Assembly: GCA_020252385.1 (NCBI GenBank)
Contig: JADCDC010000539.1
Location: 1-8,656 of the forward strand
Direction of reading: 5' to 3'
Source of the DNA: Aestuariivirga sp.
GTDB lineage: Bacteria > Pseudomonadota > Alphaproteobacteria > Rhizobiales > Aestuariivirgaceae
DNA: 8,656 nucleotides
Shown here: in pieces, positions 7,403 to 8,656 of the stretch
How the letters are laid out: each line of letters starts with the position of its first letter
How positions within the stretch are numbered: position 1 is the first letter of the stretch
Position numbers and translations under genes: made by a program
Notes under the pieces: generated by a model
What the model was told of the DNA's origin: nothing
Seen by the model: the letters and a program-made list of their open reading frames with translations, nothing else
Database searches by the model: none

Positions 7403-8656
7403 TTGCCGCTGAAGGATCCGGAAGTCGAGGCCATCCTCGCATCGCTGGGACTAGCTCACCTGGCCGGGCGCTTCGCCGATGAAGACGTCGACATGTCCGT
7501 CCTGCGCTCGCTGGGCGAGAACGATCTGCGCGAACTCGGCCTGACGATCGGGCAGCGCAGAAAGCTCCTCGACCGGCTGAAGGAAGAGAGCCCGCAGGGC
7601 GGAGCCGCGCCGGCGGCGGAGCCCGAGTCACGGCGGCTCACCGTGCTGTTCAGTGACATCGTCGGCTTCACCGAGCTTGCGACGCGGATCGACCCGGACG
7701 AGATGCGCACCATCCTGCAGTCCTATTATGCTGCAGCACGCAGCGCCGCGCGGCAGTTCGGCGGCTTCGTCGCGTCGCTGCAGGGCGACGGCGTGGTCAT
7801 GCTGTTCGGCTTTCCCGCGACCCAGGCGGCCAGCGCCGACCGCGCGATCGGCACCGCCCATGCCCTGCTGCGCGACCTCTCGACCGTCTCGCACCGGCTC
7901 TCCGACGGAAGCAGGATCGGCATCGCAGCCAGGATCGGCGTCGCCAGCGGCCGCGCCATCGTCGGCTATCCCGATGGCACGCGCTCCGGCGAACCGCAGA
8001 TGGTGGGCCCGGTGATAAACCGCGCGGCCCGCCTGCAGGCCGTGGCGGAACCCGGAACGGTCGTGGTGGACGAGGCGACGCGCGCGCTCGCATCGCCTTC
8101 CGCCACGTTCCAGACGCTGCCGGATGCCACGCTGAAGGGCTTCGCGGACAAGGTGACGGTGTGGCGCGCAATCGTTCGCGCGGAACCATCAGCGGGGCCG
8201 AAGCCCCCTGCTCCTGCGGCGCGGAGCGCCCATGAGGCCGAGCGGCAGCTGCTCGATGCGGCGCTGCAGCGCGCGCTGGCCGGCCACCCGTCGCTGGTCC
8301 TGCTGTCGGGCGAGGCGGGGATCGGCAAGTCGACGCTGGCCTCCGGCTTCGCCGACCAGGCGGCGCAAGACGGGCTCGGTGTCCTGCGGCTGTCCTGCCG
8401 GGCGCTCTCCGCCCATGTGCCCTTGCGGCCCGTCGTGGAACTGCTGGAAGCCATGCTTGGCACCGCGGCCGATGCATCCCCGGCCGTGCGCCGCGATGCG
8501 CTGAGGCAACTCATGGCAAAAGCCCCGGCGGAGGACGCCACGGCGATCGCCTCGCTGCTCGGGCTCCGCACCGGCCTCAGCGCGGCGATGGCGCCGGAGA
8601 CAGACCGGCAGGTGCTGCTTGGCGCGCTGGCGCGCTTCCTCATGGCGACGGAGACC
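7403..8656 (+). CDS. SAM domain - class III nucleotide cyclase - AAA-type ATPase signalling protein, 3' end outside window
   Basis: The frame is open for 418 codons to the window end. An in-frame TGA at 7394 leaves TTG 7403 as the only start that keeps the first domain whole; TGGAG lies 9 nt before it. Residues about 6-60 form a SAM (sterile alpha motif) domain, ending LGENDLRELGLTIGQRRKLL. Residues 77-257 are a class III adenylate/guanylate cyclase domain with metal-binding aspartates D85 (FSDIVGFT) and D129 (QGDGV), and the transition-state pair N206 and R210 (INRAARL). The lysine that normally helps select the purine is S125, and the partner position is Q199. After a Pro/Ala-rich linker, an ATPase module begins with P-loop GEAGIGKST (303-311). 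Relatives continue with the rest of the ATPase and TPR-like repeats, giving about 1,000 residues; that is inferred. The product is probably cyclic AMP, but the substrate is uncertain. The gene is divergent from degP. Confidence 0.88.
   Translation, partial: MPLKDPEVEAILASLGLAHLAGRFADEDVDMSVLRSLGENDLRELGLTIGQRRKLLDRLKEESPQGGAAPAAEPESRRLTVLFSDIVGFTELATRIDPDEMRTILQSYYAAARSAARQFGGFVASLQGDGVVMLFGFPATQAASADRAIGTAHALLRDLSTVSHRLSDGSRIGIAARIGVASGRAIVGYPDGTRSGEPQMVGPVINRAARLQAVAEPGTVVVDEATRALASPSATFQTLPDATLKGFADKVTVWRAIVRAEPSAGPKPPAPAARSAHEAERQLLDAALQRALAGHPSLVLLSGEAGIGKSTLASGFADQAAQDGLGVLRLSCRALSAHVPLRPVVELLEAMLGTAADASPAVRRDALRQLMAKAPAEDATAIASLLGLRTGLSAAMAPETDRQVLLGALARFLMATET

Overview
The window is GC-rich chromosomal DNA, most likely from an alphaproteobacterium of the Hyphomicrobiales (Rhizobiales) type. 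That placement rests on recognisable protein families, the ilvB-ilvH / miaA / serB / degP neighbourhood and an alphaproteobacterial-style intergenic palindrome. It was made by reading alone; no database search was run. I see no tRNA, rRNA, CRISPR array, insertion sequence or prophage signal.

Layout. Positions 1-2274 (minus strand) hold a branched-chain amino-acid operon: promoter, 15-residue leader peptide with Ile-Leu-Val-Val codons, attenuator-type hairpins and terminator, then ilvB (acetolactate synthase large subunit) and ilvH (small subunit, cut by the window edge). The ilvB promoter lies over the stop codon of miaA (tRNA dimethylallyltransferase, minus strand). miaA is divergent from serB (phosphoserine phosphatase, plus strand), and their start codons overlap at one CATG. 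serB is followed 58 bp later by a TrpB2-type tryptophan synthase beta chain. The next gene, degP/htrA (periplasmic serine protease, minus strand), converges on trpB2, and two REP-like palindromes fill the junction. After a 273-bp divergent spacer the window ends inside a large plus-strand signalling gene. It reads as SAM domain, class III nucleotide cyclase, then AAA-type ATPase; it starts at TTG and runs off the window.

How the genes work together. IlvB and IlvH form the first common enzyme of Ile/Val/Leu synthesis. The leader suggests the operon responds to charged branched-chain tRNAs, probably through a leaderless leader peptide like the known rhizobial trpL. SerB and TrpB2 are linked by serine: SerB hydrolyses O-phosphoserine, and TrpB2 enzymes use serine or, in some archaeal members, O-phosphoserine. 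DegP and the cyclase are envelope quality-control and signalling genes with no evident link to the biosynthetic genes.

Most of the window is conserved core genome. The parts that deserve a second look are the ilvB attenuator, the serB-trpB2 pairing, the overlapping divergent starts, the altered active site of the cyclase and the paired palindromes.
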